Source: a bacterium
GTDB taxonomy: Bacteria > AUK180
Length of the DNA stretch: 64,000 nucleotides
Reading direction: 5' to 3'
NCBI GenBank assembly: GCA_023144005.1
Contig: JAGLGN010000030.1
Coordinates: forward strand, 23,813 to 87,812
Of the stretch, positions 35,402 to 44,610 are shown piece after piece. How positions within the stretch are numbered: the first letter of the stretch is position 1; the number at the start of each line of letters is the position of its first letter. The position numbers and the translations under genes are program-made. The notes below the pieces were generated by a model. That model did not search any database, was not told the DNA's origin, and saw only the letters and a program-made list of their open reading frames with translations.

Positions 35402-36475
35402 ATGAGCAGAAAACAGACCCTTATCGTCTTATTTGAAATTTTACTTCTTATTCTAGGTATATTCCTCTATTTCGCCGGTGATTCTCTCTTCTCAGGCAAG
35501 TTCTCTGAAGAAGAAGAGATACTGAGAAAGGAGATTCTCGGACTTTCAGAAAAAATAGATGTGTACGAGGACTCTGACAGCAGAGAACTTTTCACCAAGA
35601 ACTTCCTTGAGATCCGTAAAAGTTACAATCAACTCAGTATCACATTTGTTGAAAAGGACTATACAAATGCTCTTTCCGCATACACGGAGTTCGTTCAAGA
35701 ATTAGAATCACTAAAAAGTGAAGTGGACTCCCATTATGCCGACTTGAAGGCAAAAAGAGAGCAGGCGGCTGTGGAGGACGAACTTGCGCAGCTGAAGAAG
35801 GATCAGGAGATGAAAATCGCCCAGGCGGTTTCCAAGGCAAAAAAGGAACAGGCGGTGGCTGTCGCTGCTGCGAAGAAAGAAGCGAAAACTACCGAGACAA
35901 CTCCCTCTGGATCGTATACATATGCTCCTTTGAAGAAGGTATCTTCCGAACCTGCTGCTGCCGAACCGGTTAAGGCCGCTGCCACGCAAGCCGTAAGTGC
36001 GGATAATTCTGGAAAAGTTGACATAAATAACGCATCCATCGCGGAATTAGACAAATTACCGCGCATCGGGCCTGTTAAGGCGAATGCGATTTACGATTAT
36101 CGGATGGCAAACGGCGGTTTTACTTCAATTGAGGACATCGTTAGTGTAAGCGGTATCGGAGAGAAGACATATGCCTTATTGAAACCCCTGATATACTGCG
36201 GCAAATTTGGAACGGCTTCTTCCCCCGCGGTAAGCACCAGTTCTCCCGCGGCATCTCAAACATCCGCCGCGGACAAGGTCAATATAAACACCGCGGATCA
36301 GACGCAATTAGAGACATTACCCCGAATCGGCCCCGCGACCGCCCGTAATATCATTAATTACCGTGATGAGAACGGGCCCTTTAAAACATATGAGGATATC
36401 ATGAATGTTCCCCGGATAGGCGAGAAGACCTTGGCGAACATTAAACCATTTATAAAATTAGGAGATGGCGAATGA
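35402..36475 (+). CDS. Membrane-anchored ComEA-like helix-hairpin-helix protein
   Basis: The 357-residue protein has one N-terminal transmembrane segment (LIVLFEILLLILGIFLYFAG). A coiled-coil/Ala-Lys-rich spacer follows (about 30-200). Two ComEA-type HhH modules come next: VDINNASIAELDKLPRIGPVKANAI and VNINTADQTQLETLPRIGPATARNI. ComEA binds incoming double-stranded DNA at the cell surface in transformable bacteria. The second module is close in DNA sequence to those in the 38694 gene. It overlaps the helicase-like gene by 4 bp. Confidence 0.82.
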   Translation: MSRKQTLIVLFEILLLILGIFLYFAGDSLFSGKFSEEEEILRKEILGLSEKIDVYEDSDSRELFTKNFLEIRKSYNQLSITFVEKDYTNALSAYTEFVQELESLKSEVDSHYADLKAKREQAAVEDELAQLKKDQEMKIAQAVSKAKKEQAVAVAAAKKEAKTTETTPSGSYTYAPLKKVSSEPAAAEPVKAAATQAVSADNSGKVDINNASIAELDKLPRIGPVKANAIYDYRMANGGFTSIEDIVSVSGIGEKTYALLKPLIYCGKFGTASSPAVSTSSPAASQTSAADKVNINTADQTQLETLPRIGPATARNIINYRDENGPFKTYEDIMNVPRIGEKTLANIKPFIKLGDGE

Positions 36476-38442
36476 ACATAAGCAACCTGATCGAGAAACT
36501 CCCTGAAAAAGAACAGAAGTATTTCATCTATCTTATCAAAGACCTCAAGGATGAAGAAAAGGAAAGATTTATCAGGGAAGTGTATGAACTTTCGGAAGTT
36601 GAACAGGATCTTATCCTGAAGATGCTTCTGAGGATGTCACCGGAACAGATCACGGGCATTATTTATAATTCCAATGATGAGGGGCCTTTGATGATACTTG
36701 GAGACGAGATATCGATGAAGCGTACCCTTCTGGCCAATAGAATAGCGTATCATCTGATCACCCGCAATATCAAGGTGGATGAGGTTCTGGGGTTATGCTT
36801 TTCGAATCTAAATGCCGGAAGTATAATCGACATGATCGGTAATTCTCTGCCGGAAAAGATGATCTTCCGTATGGATATCGATACTTTCAATTCGATCTCA
36901 TTGCAGATACTGAGAGATTATGTTCTGGGAAGCCTGAATATCGAGAAGATCGGTTATAAAACATCTCCGAAATTCAGGGTATTAGTGGCAAGAGAGCAAT
37001 TACTTCTTTTGAAAAGGGCTTTGGAGGAATCGAAGATACCTTCCTCAGAGCTTGGCTTCTCACAGCTTGTCGGCAGCATCATAGGATTGAAAAGAGAATT
37101 GGTCTCGCCCGAAGACGCGGTGAAGCAGGCAAAGGATGACGAGGCGGTAAAGGTGGCGAAGGTATATACGATTTATCAGGACCTTCTGATAAAGAACAAT
37201 ACCTGTGATATCAATGATCTTGTTCGGCTTACGATCCAATTGTTCAATACATCTTCAGAGGTTCTCGAATACTACAGAGGCAAATACAAGATGATCTTTA
37301 TTGACGACTATCATTATTCGAGTTTTGCCCAATACCAGATGATCAAGGTACTGACCGAGGGCAAGAAGAACCTGACCTTTACATCAGGGCATAAGATAAA
37401 CACATATAAATGGTCCGCGAACGCGGTAAATTATTCCAATGAATTTGTAAAAGATTTTAAAGGCAAAACGGTTGAATATGATAGAAGCGCGATAGATGTT
37501 GAGGAGATCCTCAAGCGTGAGATCTTTATTGAGACCGGCGAGAGCGTGGAAGAGATAGAGCCTGCCGAGACAGCTGACTTCAACGAATATATTGAAGGAG
37601 AGGCCCTGATCAGGCTTGAAGAGGAAGATGAGGTAAATGAATCTTCACTTGTTATCAACTCCATCATCAGAAAAACTCAGGAAGGCACTCCTTTCGGTAA
37701 GATCGCTATCGTGGTGAGGACTAACCGCCAGATCGAAGTCCTGAAGAAAGTATTGAAAGGCGCGAATATACCTTTCTTTATTACAGGAGATAGATTGCTT
37801 GCCCGTGATGAGATCAATGATGTTATGTCATTGCTGAAAACAGTTTATTATGTTTCGGAGATGAATAGCAAGAAAAAACTTACTCCTGATGAACTGCATG
37901 ACCTGAACGAATCGCTTAAAGCCATTTTCCTGAACATTATTCCGCTTCAATTGGAATTCAACACATATGTTCAATTAGAGAAAATGGCATTAGAGGCGCA
38001 AACGGATATATATTCAATACTACTGGATGACGAGAAGGAGACCGACAGATTCAAGACACGGTTCCCGCTTAAGGACAGAGAGATCGTAGGGTTTTTCAAA
38101 GACCTTATTCAGACGGTATCCAAAGAGATCGAAGAGTTCGATGTCGCCATTTTGATAGAGCTTCTCACCAATGAGACCAAATTCCTTGATTCTCTGGTCG
38201 CGGAGGGGAAAACCATAGGTAGAATAAAGGCCGAAAACATCAAATACCTCTACCTTTATGCTACTGAGTTCATGAAGAACAATAGCAAAAAAGGCAAGGC
38301 CGGACTGAAGGATTTTGTCATGGATATCGTGGCGAAGAAGAAAAAGCAAGACGAAGAATTGAAATTACATGAAGATGATGTTAAGGTTATCACTCTTAAT
38401 GCCATTGAAGATATTTCTTATCAGATCTATTATCTGATCTAG
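36472..38442 (+). CDS. UvrD/AddA-like superfamily I helicase homologue with altered catalytic motifs
   Basis: The 656-residue protein aligns along its length with UvrD/Rep helicases. The expected Walker A (GxGSGKT) is replaced by GDEISMKRT. Walker B (VDEyQD) reads IDDYHYS. Motif III (GDDDQSIY) reads SGHKINTYKW. The VRTNRQIEVLKKVLKGANIPF region is intact, but motif V reads ITLNAIEDIS and the protein ends there, without motif VI. ATPase activity is therefore unlikely; it may be a structural DNA-binding paralogue. It is translationally coupled to the ComEA-like gene. Confidence 0.8.
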   Translation: MNISNLIEKLPEKEQKYFIYLIKDLKDEEKERFIREVYELSEVEQDLILKMLLRMSPEQITGIIYNSNDEGPLMILGDEISMKRTLLANRIAYHLITRNIKVDEVLGLCFSNLNAGSIIDMIGNSLPEKMIFRMDIDTFNSISLQILRDYVLGSLNIEKIGYKTSPKFRVLVAREQLLLLKRALEESKIPSSELGFSQLVGSIIGLKRELVSPEDAVKQAKDDEAVKVAKVYTIYQDLLIKNNTCDINDLVRLTIQLFNTSSEVLEYYRGKYKMIFIDDYHYSSFAQYQMIKVLTEGKKNLTFTSGHKINTYKWSANAVNYSNEFVKDFKGKTVEYDRSAIDVEEILKREIFIETGESVEEIEPAETADFNEYIEGEALIRLEEEDEVNESSLVINSIIRKTQEGTPFGKIAIVVRTNRQIEVLKKVLKGANIPFFITGDRLLARDEINDVMSLLKTVYYVSEMNSKKKLTPDELHDLNESLKAIFLNIIPLQLEFNTYVQLEKMALEAQTDIYSILLDDEKETDRFKTRFPLKDREIVGFFKDLIQTVSKEIEEFDVAILIELLTNETKFLDSLVAEGKTIGRIKAENIKYLYLYATEFMKNNSKKGKAGLKDFVMDIVAKKKKQDEELKLHEDDVKVITLNAIEDISYQIYYLI

Positions 38443-38452
38443 GAGGACGATT

Positions 38453-38680
38453 ATGGGAAAGTATGACAAGTACAAAAAAACGACAGAATCCACTAACCTG
38501 GATAAATACAAGAAGCAGAGCGGGAAGAGTTTTGACGAGATCGATAAAAAACTGGATGCTCAGCCTGAAACTGCTGCTGCGCAGGAGAATAAAGCATCAA
38601 TGGGTGGAAATGTGCTAATAGTTGTTCTCGGTATAGCCACTGCCATTGTCTGGGTTCTGGCGATCGGAAAACTGATCTGA
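38453..38680 (+). CDS. Small single-span membrane protein
   Basis: The 75-residue protein has a Lys/Tyr/Thr-rich soluble N-terminus (MGKYDKYKKTTESTNLDKYKK) and one C-terminal hydrophobic helix (NVLIVVLGIATAIVWVLAIGKLI). AGGAGG lies upstream of the ATG. I do not recognise the family. Its position between the helicase-like and MBL-HhH genes suggests it belongs to the same membrane system. Confidence 0.6.
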   Translation: MGKYDKYKKTTESTNLDKYKKQSGKSFDEIDKKLDAQPETAAAQENKASMGGNVLIVVLGIATAIVWVLAIGKLI

Positions 38681-38693
38681 TAGACCGGTGATC

Positions 38694-40775
38694 ATGAAAA
38701 AATTCATTTTATCTTTATTACTTCTTGTATGCATATTTGCGTTTGCCGGCGAGTTGAAGATAGCTTTCATCAATGTTAACCAGGGCGACGCAATGCTTAT
38801 TTCAACTCCTGAAGGCAAGCATTATATTGTCGATGGGGGACAGCCCGCATATTATGACCCCGTAAAGGATATTTATTACTCGAGATTTGACGCGGGAAGA
38901 GATGTGATCCTGCCGTACCTCAAATCGCAGGGCATCGAGAAATTGGATGGTATCCTCGCGACGCATCCTGATGCCGACCATATAGGCGGACTGGTACATT
39001 TGCTTAAGAATATGCCCGTTGATACCGTTTATTACACCGGCAGGCTCCACACCTCCAATATTTTTCAGGTATTTTTAACCCTCTCGAAGGAAAAGGGCGC
39101 CAAATATATCGAAGTGAGGGACGGTGATATATTGAAATGGTCTCCTGCAATGCTGGTAAATGTTCTTGCCCCGACCGATAAAGAGATGGATTATGCCAAG
39201 AATAATAACAATACCTCTATTGTGCTCTTTATCAAATATGGGGAAACTTCGTTCATTCTCTCGGGAGATGCGGAGAAAGAGCAGGAGGACAGAATGTCTT
39301 CGGACTACGGGCAGAATCTGAAGGCGGATCTTCTTAAATTCGGACATCATGGTTCAAAATCTTCTTCGATGACGCGCTATCTGAATCTGATCGCCCCCAA
39401 ATACGGCATAATATCCTGCGGGAAGAACAATAAATTCGGTTTTCCCCATAAGGATGCCCTTGATAGATATTATCATGCAAATTCTGATATGCTCATAGGG
39501 CGTACGGATTATAACGGACATATCGTTGCCGTCAGTGACGGCAGTAAGATCAGTTTTGAAGTCCAGAAGGGAGAGATGTACACCATGGAAGAGGTTTTTG
39601 CACAGGAAAACCTTACTATTCCCGGAAAAGCAGCGAAAACCACTACGGTGCAGAAATCCGGAAATAATGACAGCCCTCTCGTGTCATCCGGTGACCTGGT
39701 GAATATCAATACTGCTTCACAGAGTCAGCTTGAGACATTGCACAGGGTTGGTCCCGCGACCGCCCGCAATATTATAAATTACCGCGATGAGAACGGGCCT
39801 TTCAAAAGGATAGAGGATATTCAAAATGTTCCGAGGATCGGACCAAAGACATTTGAGAATCTGAAAGCCCATATTACCGTCGGTGACAGCGCCGCGGCAC
39901 CCTCCAGCGGAACACAGAAAAAAACCACAACCACTGTTTCTTCAGGGGCTCTGGTGAATATCAATACTGCTTCACAGAGTCAGCTTGAGACATTGCACAG
40001 GGTTGGTCCCGCGACCGCCCGCAATATTATAAATTACCGCAATGAGAACGGGCCTTTCAAAAAGATAGAGGATATTCAAAATGTTCCGAGGATCGGGCCG
40101 AAAACATTTGAGAATCTGAAAGCCAATATCACAGTAGGCGACGGCGCCTCTACCTCTTCTCCTGAAGCGAAGAAGAAAGTTGAAGCAAGTGTTTCATCCG
40201 ATGAGCTTGTGAATATCAATACTGCTTCTCAGAGCCGGCTTGAGACATTACACAGGGTAGGGCCGAAAACCGCACAGAATATCATTAATTATCGTAATGA
40301 GAACGGGCCGTTCAAAAGGATAGAGGATATTCAAAATGTCCCGAGGATCGGACCGAAGACATTTGAGAATCTGATGCCGTATATTACGGTCGGGCAGATC
40401 AGTTCAAAGAAAACCGACACCATTGAAGTGCAGGAAAGCGATGAATCCGAGGATGTCTTGAAAGAGGAAGCGATCGAGAAGGAGAAGTCAGACAACACCG
40501 TGGAAATAGAAGAAGAAAAGGAAGCAGAGCCCATCAAAGAAATTGCAAAGGTCGGCGGCTGTAATGCTGCTCTCACTATAAGTCCTGTGAATATCAACAC
40601 CGCTTCGGAGAAAGAATTGGATGCTATTCCCAGCGTCTGCCGAAATGCCGCTGTTAAGATATTTAATTACAGGCAGAAAAACGGCAAATTCAAGGACCTA
40701 TCCGAAGTACAGAAAGCGGCTTCCATCTCGGATCGTAATTTCAAAAAGATCAAGAAGTACATTATATTGGAGTGA
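38694..40775 (+). CDS. Secreted ComEC-type metallo-beta-lactamase protein with tandem HhH modules
   Basis: I choose the ATG at 38694 over the GTG at 38688. The 693-residue protein has a signal peptide (KKFILSLLLLVCIFAFAG). A ComEC/Rec2-like MBL domain follows (FINVNQGDAMLI, THPDADHIGGL, LSGDAE, KFGHHGSKSS), which in ComEC is linked to DNA strand degradation. Four ComEA-type HhH modules come after about residue 335; the first three are nearly identical and the fourth is degenerate (SVCRNAAVKIF). It appears to be an exported DNA-processing protein without the ComEC channel. Confidence 0.82.
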   Translation: MKKFILSLLLLVCIFAFAGELKIAFINVNQGDAMLISTPEGKHYIVDGGQPAYYDPVKDIYYSRFDAGRDVILPYLKSQGIEKLDGILATHPDADHIGGLVHLLKNMPVDTVYYTGRLHTSNIFQVFLTLSKEKGAKYIEVRDGDILKWSPAMLVNVLAPTDKEMDYAKNNNNTSIVLFIKYGETSFILSGDAEKEQEDRMSSDYGQNLKADLLKFGHHGSKSSSMTRYLNLIAPKYGIISCGKNNKFGFPHKDALDRYYHANSDMLIGRTDYNGHIVAVSDGSKISFEVQKGEMYTMEEVFAQENLTIPGKAAKTTTVQKSGNNDSPLVSSGDLVNINTASQSQLETLHRVGPATARNIINYRDENGPFKRIEDIQNVPRIGPKTFENLKAHITVGDSAAAPSSGTQKKTTTTVSSGALVNINTASQSQLETLHRVGPATARNIINYRNENGPFKKIEDIQNVPRIGPKTFENLKANITVGDGASTSSPEAKKKVEASVSSDELVNINTASQSRLETLHRVGPKTAQNIINYRNENGPFKRIEDIQNVPRIGPKTFENLMPYITVGQISSKKTDTIEVQESDESEDVLKEEAIEKEKSDNTVEIEEEKEAEPIKEIAKVGGCNAALTISPVNINTASEKELDAIPSVCRNAAVKIFNYRQKNGKFKDLSEVQKAASISDRNFKKIKKYIILE
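39696..40390 (+). repeat. Three coding tandem repeats of 255 bp encoding HhH modules
   Basis: Units begin at 39696, 39951 and 40206, exactly 255 bp (85 codons) apart. Units 1 and 2 differ at about five positions over some 175 bp, while the linkers between modules vary in sequence but not in length. The third unit is more diverged. This indicates recent duplication or gene conversion. Confidence 0.9.
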
Positions 40776-40777
40776 GC

Positions 40778-41782
40778 ATGACTCAAATTGCCAAGTTGAA
40801 AAATGAAGCATTGGAATTATTGGAGAAAGCCTCAACCCTTGAGGAGATCGAAGAGTTAAAGATCCGCTTTCTGAGTAGAAAGGGAGAATTGGCCGGCCTC
40901 TTTTCAGAAATTCCAAAATTGGACCCCGCCGAAAGAAAGCAATTCGGACAGGGGATAAATGAATTAAAAATTCTTTTAACAGAGGGCTTGGAAGAGAAGG
41001 AAGCTACCCTGAAGCGAAGCAAAAGGGATCTGCCTCCGGTAGATATCACCCGCGACCCGTTTCCTTTCAGAAAGGGATCTGTTCATCCTCTAAGCGCCAC
41101 TTATATCGAGATAATCAATATTTTTAAATACCTTGGATTTATCGTTGTCGAAGGTCCTGAAATAGAAGAGGATTTCTATAATTTCGAAGGGCTTAATTTC
41201 CCTCCCGACCATCCAGCTAGGGATGAGCAGGATTCGTTCTTTATGCAGAATGGCAAACTCCTGCGTACACATACTTCGCCTGTTCAGGTGCGCGTGATGG
41301 AATCACAGGAGCCGCCTCTTGCTGTCGTATCCCCGGGAAAGTGCTATCGAAGAGATACGATAGATGCTTCGCACTCATCCATGTTCAATCAATTGGAAGG
41401 ATTCCTCGTGGACGAGAATATCTCTGTGGCGGAGCTCAAGGGCACTATCAAATATTTTATTAAAGAACTCTTCGGAGAAAAGAAGACACGCTTTCGGCCG
41501 CATTATTTCCCCTTCACAGAACCCTCAATGGAGGTTGATGTAGAATGTGTTTTCTGCGGCGGTAAGGGCTGTAATGTATGTAAAAAGACCGGCTGGCTCG
41601 AGATAATGGGTGCCGGAATGATAGACCCGAATGTTTTTATTAAGGCAGGCCTTGATCCTGTTAAGTATTCCGGATTTGCTTTTGGAATGGGTATTGAGAG
41701 GATCGCAATGCTCCGATATGACATAAATGATATGCGTCTCTTCTTCGAGAATGACATCGAATTCCTCGATCAGTTCAGGTAA
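40778..41782 (+). CDS. pheS: Phenylalanyl-tRNA synthetase alpha subunit
   Basis: PheS is the catalytic subunit of the (alpha-beta)2 enzyme that charges tRNA(Phe). I prefer ATG 40778, which is behind GGAG, to the GTG at 40772 in the overlap with the upstream stop. The 334-residue protein has the N-terminal coiled coil and class II motifs: HPARDEQDSFFM, LLRTHTSPVQVRVM, CYRRDTIDASHSSMF, and the C-terminal FAFGMGIERIAMLRY. It is 3 bp before pheT. Confidence 0.96.
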   Translation: MTQIAKLKNEALELLEKASTLEEIEELKIRFLSRKGELAGLFSEIPKLDPAERKQFGQGINELKILLTEGLEEKEATLKRSKRDLPPVDITRDPFPFRKGSVHPLSATYIEIINIFKYLGFIVVEGPEIEEDFYNFEGLNFPPDHPARDEQDSFFMQNGKLLRTHTSPVQVRVMESQEPPLAVVSPGKCYRRDTIDASHSSMFNQLEGFLVDENISVAELKGTIKYFIKELFGEKKTRFRPHYFPFTEPSMEVDVECVFCGGKGCNVCKKTGWLEIMGAGMIDPNVFIKAGLDPVKYSGFAFGMGIERIAMLRYDINDMRLFFENDIEFLDQFR

Positions 41783-41785
41783 TAT

Positions 41786-44134
41786 ATGAAATACAGTTTA
41801 AATTGGATCAAAAAATATATTGACATTGAGCTCTCCGAAGACGAACTCTATAAGAAACTTACAATGAGCGGCTCCGAAGTAGAGGGCTGCCATATGCTGC
41901 TTGAGGACATTTCGGATATTGTGATCTCAAAGATAAATAAGATAGAGCCCCACCCGCAGGCAGATAAACTTCAAATATGCACCGTCACCGACGGGAAAGA
42001 GACTTATTCGGTCGTTTGCGGAGCGACTAATATACAAAAAGGTCAGATAGTCCCATTGGCAAAGATCGGAGCTTCTCTACCCGGGAATATGAAGATAAAA
42101 AGATCCAAGATCAGAGGAATTGAATCTGAGGGGATGCTCTGCTCGACAAAGGAATTGGGGCTGGGTACCGACCATGAAGGCATTTTCATCCTCAAAAGTG
42201 ATCTTAAAAAGGGAAAGAGTTTCAAAGATTATTTCGACGATACGGTATTTGAGATCGAAATTACTCCAAACCGTCCCGATCTTCTGTCACATTACGGCCT
42301 CTCCAGAGAGATAGCCGCTATCACCGGCAAAAGAGCGAGGCCTCTGGAAATTGTTGATTCTATTGTAGGAAATACCGAATCTCCGATAAGGGTCGAGATA
42401 AGGGACCTTGACGCATGTCCCAAATACCTTCTTCTTTATGTTAAGAATATTGAGAATCCTTCATCACCACAAGATATCAAGAATGCCTTGATAGCTATGG
42501 ATACAAATCCGAAAAGCCTTTTGGTGGACCTTTCGAATTATAATCTTTTTGAAACCGGACATCCCACACATTTCTTTGACGCGGATAAGATACAAGGCAA
42601 TATCATCGTGCGTTTTGCGAGAAAGGGCGAGAAGACAATTACCCTTGACGGGGAAGAGAGGGTCTTGCAATCTACGGACCTCGTAATTGCTGATGAGAAG
42701 AAGATACTCGCCATAGCGGGAGTGATCGGCTGCGCTAACAGTGAAGTAAGCGACAGCACGAAGAATATTGCTATCGAGAGCGCTGTTTTTAAACCTGCAT
42801 TGATCAGAAAGACCAAGAATCGTCTTGGAATAAAATCAGATGCCGCATACCGATATGAAAGGGGAGTGGATATCAATGCTCCTGAGACTTCATTGAAGCG
42901 GATAATGAAGCATTTCAGGGAATATACAACCTTCGAAGCGAACTCCAATGTGATAGATGTTTCAGCCCCCGTTCCGGCTGTCAGGGATATCGTATTAAAG
43001 GAGCAGACCATAAAGAGCATACTCGGTGTTTCGCTGGAGAGCAGTGAGATAACTAACATCCTTTTACGTCTGGGGTTCAAGATAGAAAAACTCCTCGAGT
43101 CATCAATGAAGGTTACCGTTCCGACATTCAGATATCATGATATTGAAAGGGAGATCGATCTGGTAGAAGAGGTCGGCAGGATATATTCTTTTGAACGCAT
43201 ACCCGCCGCCCGCCCGTATATTCGCGGACCCCTTGTACTCAATAAATACAGGGATTTCAAGGATGACCTGAAACATGTGATTGCCGGAAGGGGATTTCAT
43301 GAAACTGTTACACTTACAGTATCCGAAGACAAATTGTATCAGTCTTACGGGTATCAGGAAGATATGCTCCAAATAACCAATCCATTGAATATAAGTCAGA
43401 ATGTTTTTGCGCCGCTCATATTCCCCAGATTGATAAATGTACTTATCAGAAACCTTAAATACCGGCCAGAGCAGCTCGGATTCTTTGAGATCGGCAATGT
43501 TTTCTCAGGCGAGGAAAAAGAGCGCATATCCATATTGATGTACGGAAAAAGATGGGGAAATAACTGGATCACCGGCAGCGAAGAAAAGATCGCAGGCCTC
43601 TTTGACCTGAAAGGTGAATTATCCGCGATATTCAATTATTTGGACATTAAAGACAAGATCGAGTATCAGAATGTTGATATGCCGTATTTCGTACCCGGCA
43701 GATCCGGCGAGATCCTTCTTGATGGTGCGCATATCGGTTGGCTGGGACAGGTAGAGCCCGATAATATCCCTTCAAAGCGTATCAAATACCCTGTGCTTTC
43801 GGCAGAATTCGATCTTAAAGCGCTTTATAGCGATGAGATAATTACTTATGAACACTTTTCCATGTTCCCTGAGATAGAAAGGGATCTGGCAGTCGTTTTT
43901 CCTAATCAACCGGTCAATGCCGAGGTGATTTCAGCGATCAGCTCCGCCGCGGGAGAAATGCTCACAAGTATTGAACTGAAGGATGTTTATAAATTGAAAA
44001 CCAAGGCATTTTCGATGATGTACCGGCTCACATTCCAATCCGGGAAGAAAACCCTGAAGGATAAGCAGGTAGATTACTTCATGACTCAGATAATTAAAAG
44101 GATAGAGGGGGATTTTGATGCCAAACTCAGATAG
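41786..44134 (+). CDS. pheT: Phenylalanyl-tRNA synthetase beta subunit
   Basis: The 782-residue protein has the standard order: an N-terminal segment MKYSLNWIKKYIDI, the EMAP-like tRNA-binding domain (about 40-150), the B3/4 editing domain (about 200-370), B5, the catalytic-like core (about 450-680), and a C-terminal ferredoxin-fold anticodon-binding domain (SMFPEIERDLAVVF). It overlaps the small coiled-coil gene by 17 bp. Confidence 0.96.
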   Translation: MKYSLNWIKKYIDIELSEDELYKKLTMSGSEVEGCHMLLEDISDIVISKINKIEPHPQADKLQICTVTDGKETYSVVCGATNIQKGQIVPLAKIGASLPGNMKIKRSKIRGIESEGMLCSTKELGLGTDHEGIFILKSDLKKGKSFKDYFDDTVFEIEITPNRPDLLSHYGLSREIAAITGKRARPLEIVDSIVGNTESPIRVEIRDLDACPKYLLLYVKNIENPSSPQDIKNALIAMDTNPKSLLVDLSNYNLFETGHPTHFFDADKIQGNIIVRFARKGEKTITLDGEERVLQSTDLVIADEKKILAIAGVIGCANSEVSDSTKNIAIESAVFKPALIRKTKNRLGIKSDAAYRYERGVDINAPETSLKRIMKHFREYTTFEANSNVIDVSAPVPAVRDIVLKEQTIKSILGVSLESSEITNILLRLGFKIEKLLESSMKVTVPTFRYHDIEREIDLVEEVGRIYSFERIPAARPYIRGPLVLNKYRDFKDDLKHVIAGRGFHETVTLTVSEDKLYQSYGYQEDMLQITNPLNISQNVFAPLIFPRLINVLIRNLKYRPEQLGFFEIGNVFSGEEKERISILMYGKRWGNNWITGSEEKIAGLFDLKGELSAIFNYLDIKDKIEYQNVDMPYFVPGRSGEILLDGAHIGWLGQVEPDNIPSKRIKYPVLSAEFDLKALYSDEIITYEHFSMFPEIERDLAVVFPNQPVNAEVISAISSAAGEMLTSIELKDVYKLKTKAFSMMYRLTFQSGKKTLKDKQVDYFMTQIIKRIEGDFDAKLR

Positions 44135-44318
44135 ATCTGAAATGGAGATAGAGATCGCCGAACTTGTAAAGAATCTCTATAAGTATTTTAAAAAGGTCGA
44201 AAAACTCAAAATAAGTCATATTGAAATGAAAGACGATCTGAAAGGGATCAGAGATGAATTAGTGGAGATCAGGGATCAGATCTCCGAATACAGGAAGATC
44301 GAAGATGCAAAAAATTAG
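44118..44318 (+). CDS. Small coiled-coil protein upstream of zapA
   Basis: I choose the ATG at 44118 over TTG at 44115 because AGGGGGATTTT precedes it. The 66-residue protein is predicted to be nearly all helical and charged (EIEIAELVKNLYKYFKKVEKLK...RDELVEIRDQISEY), suggesting a coiled coil. It overlaps pheT and zapA. It may act with ZapA at the division site, as ZapB does in other bacteria, but no homology was established. Confidence 0.55.
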   Translation: MPNSDRSEMEIEIAELVKNLYKYFKKVEKLKISHIEMKDDLKGIRDELVEIRDQISEYRKIEDAKN

Positions 44319-44610
44319 AATAAACATCGGGGGCGAGCAGTTTACATTAGAGACTGATACACCTGAAAAGGTCAAGAATATAGAAAAATTCATACACGAA
44401 AAGATCGAGAACGCTTCTAAGGCGACCGGCCTGAACGACACCAGGAAGAATCTTACCTTTGCATTTCTTTCTGTTGTAGTCGAGATGTGGGACAATGTTA
44501 AAGAGACCTTTGGTGTGGATGATGGTCAGGAAACTGCCAAGTACAGGATAGAAGTACTGAATACGAAGATAAAAGAGAAGATAGAGGAGTTAAATGATGG
44601 ATTGGATTAG
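44305..44610 (+). CDS. zapA: Cell division protein ZapA
   Basis: ZapA bundles FtsZ filaments at the division ring. The 101-residue protein shows the family pattern: IRINIGGEQFTLETDTPEKVKNIEKFIHEKI, then a long C-terminal helix with LTFAFLSVVVEMWD. The pheT-zapA neighbourhood is common. It overlaps the preceding small gene by 14 bp and the nuclease gene by 17 bp. Confidence 0.85.
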   Translation: MQKIRINIGGEQFTLETDTPEKVKNIEKFIHEKIENASKATGLNDTRKNLTFAFLSVVVEMWDNVKETFGVDDGQETAKYRIEVLNTKIKEKIEELNDGLD

